Below are positions 8,766 to 18,754 of a stretch of 36,527 nt of DNA, piece after piece. The stretch comes from Lacticaseibacillus hegangensis (GTDB lineage Bacteria; Bacillota; Bacilli; Lactobacillales; Lactobacillaceae), in assembly GCF_003946465.1 (NCBI RefSeq), contig NZ_RHOL01000026.1, positions 1 through 36,527 on the forward strand. The letters run 5' to 3'. The notes beneath the pieces are model-generated. The model did no database searches. It saw only the letters and a list, made by a program, of their open reading frames with translations, and was not told the origin of the DNA. The position numbers and the translations under genes are program-made. The stretch's first letter is position 1. Each line of letters opens with the position of its first letter.

Positions 8766-8784
8766 GACGGCCCTCCTTTCCGGG

Positions 8785-8813
8785 CAAAAAGGCCGGCCCG
8801 CGGCCGACCTTTG
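8785..8813 (-). terminator. Terminator between zwf and dinB
   Basis: On the minus strand a 10-bp GC-rich stem (AAAGGTCGGC/GCCGGCCTTT with one G-T pair) and a 5-nt loop run into TTTTT. It sits between the zwf stop and the dinB ribosome site. Confidence 0.85.
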
Positions 8814-8821
8814 CACTTGTT

Positions 8822-10300
8822 CTAATCCGCCAGCTGCGTGTGCCGCGGTTGCCAGTACCAGTGATGATCACCATCTTTGAGCAAGTCAAACGCCGCCTTT
8901 GGACCCATCGAGCCCGCCGGATAAGTCGGCATCGTCTGGTCCTTCGCCCAGGCTTTGGAGATCACGTCGACATAGCGCCAGGTCTGCGCCAGCTCAGTCC
9001 AATGGTTGAAGTTCGTCTGATCGCCGGCCAGCACGTCCCCAATTAACCGCTCGTAAGCCTCCGGGGCATCGGCGATTGCCTGATCGGTGTGCCGCATGTT
9101 CAGCCACTCACGCTCAAGCGTTGAGGCCTCTCCCAGCTTCTTCGCGTTCAGCTCCAGCGTATAGCCTTCGTTGGGCTCGATGTACACCGTGAGCTGATCG
9201 CCTGGGGTGGTGCCGAAAAGCCCGTCGCCGCCCTTGAACGTGATGGTGACCTGCGTCGACTTGCGGGTCAGCCGCTTGCCGGTGCGAATGAAAATCGGCA
9301 CGCCGGCCAGCTTCGGATTATCCGTCAGCATTTTCCCGGCGACGAAGGTGTCCGTCATCGAATCGGCGGCCACCCCGTCTTCTTCGCGGTACCCTGGCAC
9401 CTGCTTGCCATCGACGGTCGCGGCAGCGTACTGGGCGCGCACAAAGTTCTGCCGCGCTTCTTCTTCGGTGTAGCGGTGCAGGTCGTCAAAGGCCTTGGCC
9501 TTGACTTCGTGAATCGCCTCGGACGTCAGGGCTTTAGGCTCGTCCATGGTCAGGTAGGCCAAAAGCTGCATCACGTGATTTTGCACCATGTCGCGCAAAG
9601 CCCCGGCGCTTTCATAGTAGCCGGCCCGCTCCTCGACACCGACCGCCTCGGCCAGCGTGATCTGAATGTCCTTGATGTGCTCTTTGTTCCACACCGCCTT
9701 CAGCCACGGGTTGGCAAACCGCAGCGCCAAGATGGCCTGCGCCATGTCTTTGCCCAGGTAATGGTCGATGCGATAGATTTGCTCTTCCTTGAAGGTGCCG
9801 GTGATCGCGTCGTTTAACGCCTTGGCACTGTCGTAGTCATGCCCGAACGGCTTTTCAATGATCAGCCGGTTGAAGCCGGTGTCGGTCAGCAGCGCCTCTG
9901 ACTTCAGGTGCGTGGCAATCGTGCTGAAGAACGTCGGTGCCATGGCCATGTAGTACAGCCGGTTGCCGCCAACGTGGTACTGGTCGTCCAGCTTGGCTGC
10001 CAGCTTTTTCAGCGTGACGTAATGATCTGCGTCGGTCACATCATGGGACTGGTAGTAAAAATGCTGGGAAAACGCGGCAATGGCCTCGTCATCGGTGCCG
10101 CCGGCTTCCTTGACCGAGTCGCAGACGACGCCTTGGTAATGGTCGTCGCTCCACGGCCGCCGGGCGGTGCCGATCACCGCAAAACGGTCCTTCAAGATGC
10201 CGTGCTGAAACAGCCCGAACAGCGCCGGGTACAGCTTGCGATGCGCAAGGTCTCCCGAGCCGCCAAACATGATAATGATTGCATTGACTTCGTTACTCAT
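8822..10300 (-). CDS. zwf: Glucose-6-phosphate 1-dehydrogenase
   Basis: It oxidises glucose 6-phosphate to 6-phosphogluconolactone with NADP+, the entry step of the oxidative pentose phosphate route. The 492-residue product has the N-terminal nucleotide-binding loop GGSGDLAHRKLYPALF (about 14-29) and the active-site motif RIDHYLGKD near 177. It has the family's usual length. The ribosome site (GGTGG, about 10 nt before ATG) is modest. It lies 30 bp after the DtxR-family gene with no terminator between, so the two are probably co-transcribed. A strong terminator follows. Confidence 0.96.
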   Translation of the reverse strand: MSNEVNAIIIMFGGSGDLAHRKLYPALFGLFQHGILKDRFAVIGTARRPWSDDHYQGVVCDSVKEAGGTDDEAIAAFSQHFYYQSHDVTDADHYVTLKKLAAKLDDQYHVGGNRLYYMAMAPTFFSTIATHLKSEALLTDTGFNRLIIEKPFGHDYDSAKALNDAITGTFKEEQIYRIDHYLGKDMAQAILALRFANPWLKAVWNKEHIKDIQITLAEAVGVEERAGYYESAGALRDMVQNHVMQLLAYLTMDEPKALTSEAIHEVKAKAFDDLHRYTEEEARQNFVRAQYAAATVDGKQVPGYREEDGVAADSMTDTFVAGKMLTDNPKLAGVPIFIRTGKRLTRKSTQVTITFKGGDGLFGTTPGDQLTVYIEPNEGYTLELNAKKLGEASTLEREWLNMRHTDQAIADAPEAYERLIGDVLAGDQTNFNHWTELAQTWRYVDVISKAWAKDQTMPTYPAGSMGPKAAFDLLKDGDHHWYWQPRHTQLAD

Positions 10301-10330
10301 AGTGATACTGCCACCGCTTTCAAAAGATAA

Positions 10331-10975
10331 CTACAGTTCAACAAAAATGTGTCCTGCGCGGACCGGATCAATGTCCAGTTCCTTGCCCGTTTCGCGCTGA
10401 CGAATCCGAATCGCCTGTTCACTTTTGGCGATCACTTCAAAGTGGTCTTCAATCGAAAGCCCCAGGCCAAAGACGTAATCGATCAGGCTCGGCTCGTCGA
10501 CGATCCGCTCGATGTGGCCCTGGGCACCAACGTCGACTTGGCTCAGCGTGACGCGGCTTTGATCTAGGTAATGGCCGTCCGCATCGGGAATGACTCCGCC
10601 GTGCGGGCAGTACTTCGGGTTGCCCAGAAACTTGGCCATACGGTCCGCCATTTCCGGCGTCATCGCGTGTTCCAGCATCTCGGCTTCTGAATGCACATTG
10701 TCCACCGGATAGCCCAGGTCTTCGGTCAAAAAGACTTCCCACAGCCGGTGATTGCGCACTAAGGCGGCCGCCCGGCTCTGGCCACTGGCGGTCAGCTTGA
10801 TGCCCTGATACGGCGTGTGCGTGACGTAATGCTGTTCGACCAGTTTAGTGACCATCTCACTGACTGAGGCAGCCGAAACGTTCAGCCCAACTACGATCTG
10901 CTTGTTGGAGATCAAGGCTGTGTCCCCACCCAGTTCGAAAATCATTTTGAGGTAGTCTTCTTTATTTGGTGTCAT
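10331..10975 (-). CDS. DtxR-family metal-dependent repressor, manganese type
   Basis: The 214-residue product has an N-terminal winged HTH (about 1-65), a metal-binding dimerisation domain with HSEAEMLEH, and a C-terminal SH3/FeoA-like domain (about 145-214). The residue equal to the DtxR Cys102 ligand appears to be Glu (EAEMLEH), as in Mn(II)-responsive MntR, ScaR and SloR proteins rather than iron-responsive DtxR. Length and the FeoA-like domain fit the ScaR/SloR branch. The start at 10975 is preferred because TAAGG lies 6 nt upstream; an ATG two codons earlier overlaps that ribosome site. Its targets are probably Mn transporters outside the window. Pairing with zwf is unexplained. Confidence 0.87.
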   Translation of the reverse strand: MTPNKEDYLKMIFELGGDTALISNKQIVVGLNVSAASVSEMVTKLVEQHYVTHTPYQGIKLTASGQSRAAALVRNHRLWEVFLTEDLGYPVDNVHSEAEMLEHAMTPEMADRMAKFLGNPKYCPHGGVIPDADGHYLDQSRVTLSQVDVGAQGHIERIVDEPSLIDYVFGLGLSIEDHFEVIAKSEQAIRIRQRETGKELDIDPVRAGHIFVEL

Positions 10976-11026
10976 AGTCATCCTTACTTTCAGTTTATAC
11001 ACATTACCTATTATGCATGACTTACG

Positions 11027-11053
11027 CAAAAAAAACACGCCTTTCGACGTGTT
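11027..11053 (-). terminator. Terminator of adhE
   Basis: On the minus strand AACACG/CGTGTT with an 8-nt loop is followed by a run of eight T. It lies about 40 bp beyond the adhE stop codon and within the leader of the DtxR-family gene. Confidence 0.85.
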
Positions 11054-11092
11054 CTTCCGGTTCGTTGAGACTTGTGTGAGGGCTTGAAATGG

Positions 11093-13699
11093 TTACTTGG
11101 TGCCAACGCTTGAGGCGGTGCCTTCGTACTCATCGAGCACGATTTGCTTCATGTCTGCAATCAGCGGCTCGATCGGGTTGGTGACCGTGCAGTTGTCTTC
11201 GTAGGCCAGCTCGGCAATGCGATCAACATTGTCCAGCACGTCCTGCTTCTCGATACCTTGCTCCTTCAAGCTCATCTTGACGCCGACCCGGTGGGCCAGG
11301 TCGATATAAGCCTGGGCAAAGGCTTCAACGAGCTCTTCGGTCGTGTTGCCCTTCAGGCCCAGGAAGCGAGCAATTTGGGCGTAATCTTCGTCAGCGCGGA
11401 AGTAGTTGTACTTCGCCCATACGGCCCGCTTCTTTGGCCGAGCAGCATTGTAGCGAACGATGTGTGGGAAGGTGATCGCGATGCAGCGTCCGTGAGGCAA
11501 GTGGAAGGTCTGGCCCAGCTTGTGCGCGATACTGTGGTTGATCCCCAGCAAGGCGTTGGCAAAGGCCATCCCAGCGATGGTTGAAGCGTCGTGCATCTTC
11601 GCCTTGGCTTCAAGATCGCCGTTGTAGGACGCCTCCAAATTGTCGAAGGCCAGCTTCAGTGCTTGCAGGGACAGGCCGCGGGTGTAGTCACTCGCCATGG
11701 TCGACACATAGCTTTCGGTCGCGTGGCAGATGACATCCAGGCCGGTGTCGGCCACCACCTTCGGCGGCACGGTTTCAATGAACTGCGAATCGACCAGCGC
11801 AACGTCTGGCGTCAGCGCGTAGTCAGCCAGCGGGTACTTGATCCCAGTGTCAGAATCGGTGATGACCGCAAACGGAGTCACTTCGGAACCGGTCCCGGAA
11901 GTCGTCGGGATGCAGACCAGCTTGGACTTGGTTGGCTTCGGGAACTTGTAGGTGCGCTTGCGGATATCCAGGAACTTCTGCTTGGCGCCAAAGAAATCAC
12001 CGTCGCCATCGTAGAACAGCCAGATGCCCTTGGCCGCATCCATGACGGAGCCGCCACCGACTGCGACAATCGCGTCAGGCTTGAAGTCCTTCGCGATGGC
12101 CGTGCCCTTGTAGACCGTGTTGGTCGAAGGATCCGGTTCAACATCTAGGAACGTCTGGATGTCCACTTTGTTGGTGCGGTTCTTCAGCACGTCTTCAACG
12201 ATGCGGACGTACCCGAGCTTTTCCATCCCCCGGTCCCCAACAATCAGGACGCGGTCGAGGCCGTCCATCTTTTCGAGGTAGCGGACCGAGTTGCGTTCGA
12301 AGTAAATCTTCGGCGGCAGCTTGACCCATTGCATGTTGTTGCGGCGCTTTGCCAGAGTTTTGATGTTAAGCAAGTCGATCGTCCCCACGTTGTGTGAAAT
12401 TGAGTTGCCACCGTACGAGCCGCAGCCAAGCGTCAGGCTCGGGATCATTTCGTTGTACAGATCCCCGATGCCGCCGAAGGTCGACGGACTGTTGACCAGC
12501 ACCCGGCAGGCCTGCATCTTATCGGCGTATTCCAGCGCCAGATCCTGATCGGCGGTGTGGATGATCGCGGTGTGGCCCAGACCCCCAATGTCGAGCATGG
12601 TTTCGGCCAGCTTGAAGGCGTCCTCGTGGTCCTTGGCCTTCATCATGGCCAACACGGGGCTCAGCTTTTCGTGAGACAGTGGGTAAGCATCGCCGACACC
12701 CTTGAGTTCGGCAATCAAAATCGTGGTGTCTTGCGGGATCTCGATACCTGCCCATTCCGCGATCTGCTGAACACTTTGGCCGACGATCCGCGGGTTGACA
12801 GCCATCTTGTCAGTGTTGATCACTGTTTCAGTGAATTTCTTGAGGTCCTTCTGCTTGATGAAGTAGGCGCCCTGCGCCTGGAACTCATTTTTGACCTGGC
12901 TGTAGATCGGCTCGTCGACGATCACGCCTTGTTCGGAGGCGCAGACCATGCCGTTATCGAAGCTCTTACTCAGCACGATGTCGTTGACCGCCTGCTTGAT
13001 GTTGGCCGTTTGCTCAATGTAGGCTGGCGCGTTCCCGGCGCCAACGCCCAAGGCCGGCTTGCCGCTGGAGTACGCGGACTTGACCATGCCAGGGCCGCCA
13101 GTGGCCAAAATGGTGGCGATGCCTGGGTGATGCATCAGCGCTTGGCAGGCCTCGATACTAGGCTCGGCAATGAACTGAAGGGCCCCTTCCGGCAGGCCGA
13201 CCTTCATCGCCTCGTCGCGGATCACTTCCAGGGCTCGCGCTGAAGACTTCTGGGCTCCTGGGTGAAACGAGAAGATGATTGGGTTGCGCGTCTTGATCGC
13301 GATTTCGGACTTGAACATGACAGTCGAAGTCGGGTTGGTGACCGGTGTGACGCCTGCGATGACCCCGATCGGTTCGGCAATCTTAGTCAACCCCCGCTGC
13401 TTGTCTTCTTCGATCACGCCGACCGTCTTGTCGTTTTTGATCGAGTGCCAAATTTCTTCGGTCGCGAACATGTTCTTGATGGCCTTGTCTTCATAGACCC
13501 CACGGCCGGTTTCCTCGACCGCCATCTTGGCCAGCTCCATATGGTGATCCAGCCCGGCAATCGCCATGCGGTGAACGATGTGGTCGATCTTGGCTTGGTC
13601 GTAGGTCTTCAGCACTTTGAGCGCTTCCTGGCCTTTTTTGACCAGGTCGTCGATCATCGCGTCGATGTCAGTTGTTGCTTCTGGCTTCTGTTTGAGCAT
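11093..13699 (-). CDS. adhE: Bifunctional acetaldehyde-CoA / alcohol dehydrogenase
   Basis: It reduces acetyl-CoA to acetaldehyde and then to ethanol, recycling two NADH in fermentation. The 868-residue product is a natural fusion. The N-terminal CoA-acylating aldehyde dehydrogenase has catalytic Cys253 in [11 protein letters not shown] linker follows, and then an iron-type alcohol dehydrogenase with [11 protein letters not shown] and the metal-binding [18 protein letters not shown]. Such proteins form spirosome filaments. The ATG at 13699 follows GGAGG with good spacing. The gene has its own promoter, three candidate Rex operators and a terminator, so redox control through NADH is very likely; rex itself is at 35630-36289. 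Confidence 0.97.
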   Translation of the reverse strand: MLKQKPEATTDIDAMIDDLVKKGQEALKVLKTYDQAKIDHIVHRMAIAGLDHHMELAKMAVEETGRGVYEDKAIKNMFATEEIWHSIKNDKTVGVIEEDKQRGLTKIAEPIGVIAGVTPVTNPTSTVMFKSEIAIKTRNPIIFSFHPGAQKSSARALEVIRDEAMKVGLPEGALQFIAEPSIEACQALMHHPGIATILATGGPGMVKSAYSSGKPALGVGAGNAPAYIEQTANIKQAVNDIVLSKSFDNGMVCASEQGVIVDEPIYSQVKNEFQAQGAYFIKQKDLKKFTETVINTDKMAVNPRIVGQSVQQIAEWAGIEIPQDTTILIAELKGVGDAYPLSHEKLSPVLAMMKAKDHEDAFKLAETMLDIGGLGHTAIIHTADQDLALEYADKMQACRVLVNSPSTFGGIGDLYNEMIPSLTLGCGSYGGNSISHNVGTIDLLNIKTLAKRRNNMQWVKLPPKIYFERNSVRYLEKMDGLDRVLIVGDRGMEKLGYVRIVEDVLKNRTNKVDIQTFLDVEPDPSTNTVYKGTAIAKDFKPDAIVAVGGGSVMDAAKGIWLFYDGDGDFFGAKQKFLDIRKRTYKFPKPTKSKLVCIPTTSGTGSEVTPFAVITDSDTGIKYPLADYALTPDVALVDSQFIETVPPKVVADTGLDVICHATESYVSTMASDYTRGLSLQALKLAFDNLEASYNGDLEAKAKMHDASTIAGMAFANALLGINHSIAHKLGQTFHLPHGRCIAITFPHIVRYNAARPKKRAVWAKYNYFRADEDYAQIARFLGLKGNTTEELVEAFAQAYIDLAHRVGVKMSLKEQGIEKQDVLDNVDRIAELAYEDNCTVTNPIEPLIADMKQIVLDEYEGTASSVGTK

Positions 13700-13730
13700 T
13701 GATATCCCTCCACAAGTCTGTCAAAATTTT

Positions 13731-13807
13731 TCGTTAACCATTTCACAAACAATAATATACAGGAACTATGTGAATTTGTAAACAAATTTGAGTGAAAAAT
13801 TTCACGG
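13731..13807 (-). promoter_or_regulatory. adhE promoter with three candidate Rex operators
   Basis: On the minus strand TTTACA (13777-13782) and TATATT (13754-13759) are 17 nt apart. Around them lie three matches to the Rex operator TTGTGAA-N4-TTCACAA. Site 13731-13748, read on the minus strand, is TTGTGAA-ATGG-TTAACGA (12 of 14) and spans the likely start point. Site 13768-13785 on the plus strand is ATGTGAA-TTTG-TAAACAA (11 of 14) and overlaps the -35. Site 13790-13807 has the perfect inner arms GTGAA/TTCAC and lies just upstream. Binding at the first two would block RNA polymerase. Operator assignment is by consensus only. Confidence 0.75.
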
Positions 13808-13912
13808 AATTGTTTATGGTTGGGTACTAATGCCGTTGCATAAGCCTTTTCATCAAAATTTTCTTTCGTGACCGACTGAGCGTAACCGAATTCATTCGCC
13901 TGGATTTGGCGT

Positions 13913-13941
13913 AAAAAAAGGCCCCGCAGCTGCGAGGCGTC
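13913..13941 (-). terminator. Terminator after yajC
   Basis: On the minus strand GCCTCGC/GCGGGGC with loop AGCT is followed by a run of seven T. It closes the ruvA-yajC unit. Confidence 0.85.
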
Positions 13942-13956
13942 AATCTAAAATTGGCT

Positions 13957-14346
13957 TTACTTGTTTGTGTCGTCCTGGTCGTCAGCCGATGAATCGCCAT
14001 CACCTTCGGAGTATGGCTTGTCATCATCGGTGGCATCCTTAGCGGCCGTTTCGGTTGCAACCGGCGCCGGAGTCTTCTCACCCTGCGGTGTCACCGTGCG
14101 GATCGCCGAAAGGTTAAAGGTCAAATAAACGCCGTCGAGATCCAAATCAACCGTGTTGTTGCTGCGGTCAATCTTGTCGATCACCCCGTGCAACCCACCA
14201 ATCGTGATAATCTTGTCACCTTTTTTCAGACCGCTGAGCATTTCTTGACGCTGTTGCTGCTGTTTCTTCTGTGGCCGCATCATGAAGAAGTAGAAAAAGG
14301 CAAACATGACGACAATCATCAGAATCGTAGATATACTTCCTGCCAA
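13957..14346 (-). CDS. yajC: YajC preprotein translocase subunit
   Basis: YajC is a small single-span protein associated with the Sec translocon. The 129-residue product has one N-terminal membrane segment (STILMIVVMFAFFYFFMM), then MRPQKKQQQQRQEM and the conserved MLSGLKKGDKIITIGGLHGVI. The C-terminal tail after about residue 90 is acidic and low in complexity (KDATDDDKPYSEGDGDSSADD), longer than in many YajC proteins. I choose a TTG start at 14346 because GAGGTG lies 6 nt upstream; a GTG three codons earlier falls inside that ribosome site, and the upstream ATG has none. It is the last gene after tgt. Confidence 0.88.
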   Translation of the reverse strand: MAGSISTILMIVVMFAFFYFFMMRPQKKQQQQRQEMLSGLKKGDKIITIGGLHGVIDKIDRSNNTVDLDLDGVYLTFNLSAIRTVTPQGEKTPAPVATETAAKDATDDDKPYSEGDGDSSADDQDDTNK

Positions 14347-14411
14347 ATTACGCACCTCGTTTTCTTTTTGTTCATGGAACACTGTACCAAAGTTAAGGCC
14401 TGATAGCTAGC

Positions 14412-15603
<1,192 letters not shown>

Positions 15604-15609
15604 CACTAA

Positions 15610-15780
15610 GAAGGGCTCAGCTAGAGTGTCATACGTGATCGATTAATTCGATTAAGAGTTCCGCGCAGCGATGCGTTAAAAGAAAATCTGGTTGGTTGTC
15701 GTTTTCGATATTGAGAATTTATCTGGGCCCTTCGCTAAACCACGTGGTGCCGCTGCAGAGTGATCTGTGGCGGCTTTTTT
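15610..15780 (+). ncRNA. Candidate structured small RNA antisense to the tgt leader
   Basis: No protein is encoded here. The predicted 5' end GAAGGGCTCAG (15610-15620) pairs with CTGGGCCCTTC (15723-15733) over 11 bp with one G-U pair, closing a loop of about 100 nt. Inside that loop is a small ATCGA/TCGAT hairpin. A terminator follows (15749-15780). Together with the promoter this outlines a transcript of about 171 nt. A long closing duplex plus terminator recalls 6S RNA, but I cannot confirm membership. The segment at 15743-15753 (CGTGGTGCCGC) also resembles a T-box motif, yet no plus-strand gene follows. Existence is plausible; identity is open. Confidence 0.5.
15749..15780 (+). terminator. 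Plus-strand terminator of the candidate small RNA
   Basis: GCCGC/GCGGC extended through GCAGA/TCTGT around the loop GTGA (11 bp in total with two G-T pairs) runs into TTTTTT. The T-tract is only on the plus strand, where no protein gene precedes it. Confidence 0.8.
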
Positions 15781-15790
15781 AGGCTGCTGA

Positions 15791-15887
15791 GGTGAGCGTA
15801 CTTAGCTCGACGCATAGCCTAGCTTGGCGCGTGAGCCGCTTGCGGATCATGTGCCAAGCGTAGCTATGCGCTCGAGCGTTGCTCACC
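15791..15887. repeat. 97-bp imperfect palindrome downstream of queA
   Basis: Two arms of about 48 bp meet at TT (15840-15841). They start GGTGAGC and end GCTCACC. They share CGCATAGC and GCTTGGC blocks and an inner CCGC/GCGG. Differences between the arms are mostly single bases. There is no T-tract, so it is not a standard terminator. It lies 21 bp past the queA stop and directly after the small-RNA terminator. It would fold into a long hairpin in RNA of either strand. Confidence 0.8.
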
Positions 15888-15908
15888 GAAGCGCGACTGC
15901 GTGCACCC

Positions 15909-16943
15909 TTACTTGTGAATATACATCGCATCCCCAAAACTAAAGAAGCGGTACTTCTCCTCGATGGCGTGGTGGTAAGCGTTCAGAATGTTCTCGCGGC
16001 CAGTGAAGGCGGCCACCAGCATCACCAGCGTGGATTTTGGCAAATGGAAATTAGTGATAAAGGCATCTACCAGCGTCCACTGGTACCCGGGCTTGATGAA
16101 AATGTCGGTCCAACCGGAACTCGGCTTGATCTCGCCGTGGAACTTGGTGCCGATGGTTTCCAGCGTGCGAATCGAGGTCGTCCCGGTCGCGATGATGCGG
16201 CCACCGTTTTTCCTGACCTCGTTCAACGTGTCCGCCGCTTCCTGTGAAAAGCGGTAAAACTCGCTGTGCATCTTGTGGTCCTCGATGTTGTCCTCAGAAA
16301 CGGGACGGAACGTGCCCAGGCCCACGTGCAGGGTCAGATAGACGAGCTTTACGCCCTTGTCTTTCACCTTCTGCAACAGTTCCGGCGTCCAGTGCAGGCC
16401 CGCCGTCGGGGCCGCTGCGGAGCCCATTTCCTTGGCGTAAACCGTTTGGTACATATCCGGGTCGTCAAGCTTGGCCTTGATGTACGGCGGCAGCGGCGTT
16501 TCGCCAAGTTGATCCAGGATTTCCATGAAGATCCCGTCGTAATGGAATTCGATGATCCGGCCGCCGTGGTCGAGCTCTTCCTTGACCGTGGCCTGAAGCA
16601 GGCCGTCGCCGAAATCGATCACAGTCCCGACGGGCGCCTTTTTGGCGGGCTTCATCAGCGTTTCCCACTGGTCGCCTTCCGTGTTGTGCAAAAGCAACAC
16701 TTCCATGTGCGCGCCGGTTTCTTTTTTGACGCCGTAAAGCCGGGCGGGCATCACCTTCGTGTCGTTCATCACGACCGCGTCGCCAGGGTTCAAGTAGTCC
16801 AGAATATCGTAAAAATGCTTATCCTCATACGCGCCGGTTTCGGCATTCAGCACCAGCAGGCGGCTGGCGTCGCGCTTTTTCAGTGGCGTCTGCGCGATCA
16901 GTTCATGAGGCAGGTCGTAGTCAAAATCTTCAGTGGTGAGCAT
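15909..16943 (-). CDS. queA: S-adenosylmethionine:tRNA ribosyltransferase-isomerase
   Basis: It transfers and rearranges the ribosyl group of S-adenosylmethionine onto preQ1-modified tRNA, giving epoxyqueuosine. The 344-residue product has the full family length. It begins with the conserved [14 protein letters not shown] and contains [28 protein letters not shown] and [16 protein letters not shown] precedes the ATG at 16943, which lies 9 bp after the ruvB stop. It belongs to the ruvA-ruvB-queA transcript. Confidence 0.97.
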   Translation of the reverse strand: MLTTEDFDYDLPHELIAQTPLKKRDASRLLVLNAETGAYEDKHFYDILDYLNPGDAVVMNDTKVMPARLYGVKKETGAHMEVLLLHNTEGDQWETLMKPAKKAPVGTVIDFGDGLLQATVKEELDHGGRIIEFHYDGIFMEILDQLGETPLPPYIKAKLDDPDMYQTVYAKEMGSAAAPTAGLHWTPELLQKVKDKGVKLVYLTLHVGLGTFRPVSEDNIEDHKMHSEFYRFSQEAADTLNEVRKNGGRIIATGTTSIRTLETIGTKFHGEIKPSSGWTDIFIKPGYQWTLVDAFITNFHLPKSTLVMLVAAFTGRENILNAYHHAIEEKYRFFSFGDAMYIHK

Positions 16944-16952
16944 GTTTTCTCC

Positions 16953-17954
16953 TTAGTGTTCTGTGAACGGAATGTTCAGGTGCTGGTACCCGGCGCGCGT
17001 GACCATCCGGCCGCGCGGCGTGCGCTTGAGGTACCCGATCTGAAGCAGGTACGGTTCGTACATTTCTTCGATGGTCGCAGTCTCCTCGCCGATATTGGCC
17101 GCGATAGTGTTCAGCCCAACCGGACCGCCATCGTAGTCGCGGATCATCATCATGAGAAGCTTACGGTCAATGGCATCGAGCCCACGGTCGTCGACCTGCA
17201 GCTGATCCAGCGCGTGGTCGACCAGCCGGACGGACAGCGTGGTGTCTGCGACATCGGCAAAGTCTCGAATCCGCCGCAGCAGCCGGTTGGCGATCCGCGG
17301 CGTGCCGCGCGAGCGCCTGGCCACTTCAAGCGCAGCACTTTCCGGCACCGCCATGTTGAAAATCCCGGCTGAGCGCAGCACGATTTGCTTCAGCTCGTCT
17401 TCGTTGTAGTAGGCCATGTGCTCGGTGATCCCGAAGCGGTCGCGCAATGGTGCCGACAGCATCCCAGCCCGCGTCGTCGCGCCAATCAGCGTGAACGGCG
17501 GCAGCGGAAAATGAACTGGGTGAGCCGTTGGCCCTTCACCGACCACAATGTCGATGTAAAAGTCTTCCATCGCCGAATAGAGCATTTCCTCGACAATTTT
17601 CGGCAGGCGGTGAACTTCATCAATGAACAGCACGTCGCCGGGCTGCAGCTCGTTGAGCAGCGCGACCAAATCGCCGGGCTTTTCAATCGCTGGTCCTGAA
17701 GTCGTGCGAATGTGCACGCCCAGCTCGGTCGCAATCACCAGCGCCAGCGTGGTTTTCCCTAAACCTGGCGGGCCGTACAGCAGGACATGGTCCATGGCCT
17801 CTTCACGCTTGAGTGCCGCCTTGATGTACACCTCAAGCTGCGACTTCACCGCCGTTTGGCCAATGTAGTCGCTTAGCCTGTGCGGACGCAGGCTGCGCTC
17901 GACCGCATCGTCTTGACTATCTGCGTCCTTAGACACGATTCTATCGTCAGCCAC
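16953..17954 (-). CDS. ruvB: Holliday junction branch-migration motor RuvB
   Basis: RuvB is the AAA+ ATPase ring that drives branch migration at Holliday junctions with RuvA. The 333-residue product has Walker A (GPPGLGKTT), Walker B (FIDEVHR), sensor 1 (GATTRAG), the arginine-finger region (LRDRFG) and a winged-helix DNA-binding C terminus ([13 protein letters not shown]). I choose the GTG at 17954 because AGGAGG lies 6 nt upstream; the GTG five codons earlier overlaps that site. It starts 21 bp after ruvA. Confidence 0.96.
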   Translation of the reverse strand: MADDRIVSKDADSQDDAVERSLRPHRLSDYIGQTAVKSQLEVYIKAALKREEAMDHVLLYGPPGLGKTTLALVIATELGVHIRTTSGPAIEKPGDLVALLNELQPGDVLFIDEVHRLPKIVEEMLYSAMEDFYIDIVVGEGPTAHPVHFPLPPFTLIGATTRAGMLSAPLRDRFGITEHMAYYNEDELKQIVLRSAGIFNMAVPESAALEVARRSRGTPRIANRLLRRIRDFADVADTTLSVRLVDHALDQLQVDDRGLDAIDRKLLMMMIRDYDGGPVGLNTIAANIGEETATIEEMYEPYLLQIGYLKRTPRGRMVTRAGYQHLNIPFTEH

Positions 17955-17975
17955 GTTGTCCCTCCTCACTCAAAA

Positions 17976-18551
17976 TTAACTCAACAGTTGTAACCCGCGG
18001 CGCAAATACCCGTCGGTTGTGGTTTCCCCGCTTTCAGCCAGCTTATCGGCCAGTTTGTTCACGGCTTTTTCTTGATAGCCCAACGCCACCAGTGCTGCCA
18101 AGGCATCGGCGAGGGCCGGTGCCACGTCAGGCGCAACGGCCGGTGCCGGCTGCGCGGTGAGCGCCAGTTTGCCCTTCAGATCCAGGATGATCTGCTGGGC
18201 AGTTTTCTTGCCGATGCCAGGGAACTTCGTCAGGTAATTGACGTCGCCGCCCGAAACTGCCTGGCTGAGCCCATTGCTGTCAGTGTTGGCCAAAATCGCC
18301 AGCGCTGATTTGGGGCCGATACCCGTCACAGTCAGAAGCTGATTGAAGGTCCGCTTCGCCTCTTCAGTTTCGAACCCGTAGAGCGCCTGATCGTTGTCCC
18401 GGATGATGTGCTGCACCCAGATCTTCGCCTTTTGACCGGCCGCGTAAGCGTATGGATTGCCCATCAGCAAGCGGTAGCCGATCCCGTTCACGTCGAGCAC
18501 CACATAGCCGGGCTCGGTGGCGGCGATGATTCCGTTCATGTATTCGTACAT
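17976..18551 (-). CDS. ruvA: Holliday junction DNA-binding subunit RuvA
   Basis: RuvA tetramers hold the four-way junction and recruit RuvB. The 191-residue product has the N-terminal OB-fold (MYEYMNGIIAATEPGYVVLDVNGIGYRL), two helix-hairpin-helix motifs (VTGIGPKSALAIL and FPGIGKKTAQQIIL) and a C-terminal domain that contacts RuvB. An Ala/Pro-rich linker (APAVAPDVAPALADALAA) joins the last domain. The ATG at 18551 has GTGAGGG upstream. It is the first gene of the ruvA-ruvB-queA unit. Confidence 0.95.
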   Translation of the reverse strand: MYEYMNGIIAATEPGYVVLDVNGIGYRLLMGNPYAYAAGQKAKIWVQHIIRDNDQALYGFETEEAKRTFNQLLTVTGIGPKSALAILANTDSNGLSQAVSGGDVNYLTKFPGIGKKTAQQIILDLKGKLALTAQPAPAVAPDVAPALADALAALVALGYQEKAVNKLADKLAESGETTTDGYLRRGLQLLS

Positions 18552-18589
18552 ATTGCCCTCACTTGATCGTTTAGATGTCATTCTAGTTT

Positions 18590-18618
18590 ACCATATTGCG
18601 CAAGTCCTGGATTGTCCA
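18590..18618 (-). promoter_or_regulatory. Likely ruvA promoter
   Basis: On the minus strand TGGACA (18613-18618) and TATGGT (18590-18595) are 17 nt apart. The -35 lies inside a CCTGGA/TCCAGG inverted repeat (18606-18620). The match is moderate. Confidence 0.5.
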
Positions 18619-18721
18619 GGGTGACGAAAGTGTTCGCCGCCGGCAAATCCCGGTGCAGCAACATCGGCCGCAGGTCTGAGGGCTTCTCAGCCTAGCGTTA
18701 GTACCCAACGGTCAGTCAGGC

Positions 18722-18730
18722 TGGTAAAAT
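18722..18730 (+). promoter_or_regulatory. Extended -10 of the dedA-like gene
   Basis: TGG followed by TAAAAT (18725-18730) lies 25 bp before the GTG start. No convincing -35 is seen. The rest of the 18582-18754 gap holds the ruvA promoter and two short hairpins, and no gene. Confidence 0.4.
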
Positions 18731-18754
18731 AACGGTGACAGAATTTAAGGGGAG

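Noticed and set aside
13819-13830. GTTGGGTACTAA shared with 18698-18709 (opposite strand) and partly with 20800-20809
   Set aside because: A 12-mer shared between distant sites is expected by chance in a window of this size when both strands count; no common context.
18625-18636. CGAA-N4-TTCG palindrome upstream of ruvA as a LexA box
   Set aside because: Gram-positive LexA sites are CGAAC-N4-GTTCG; here the arms are too short or the spacer is 2 nt instead of 4.
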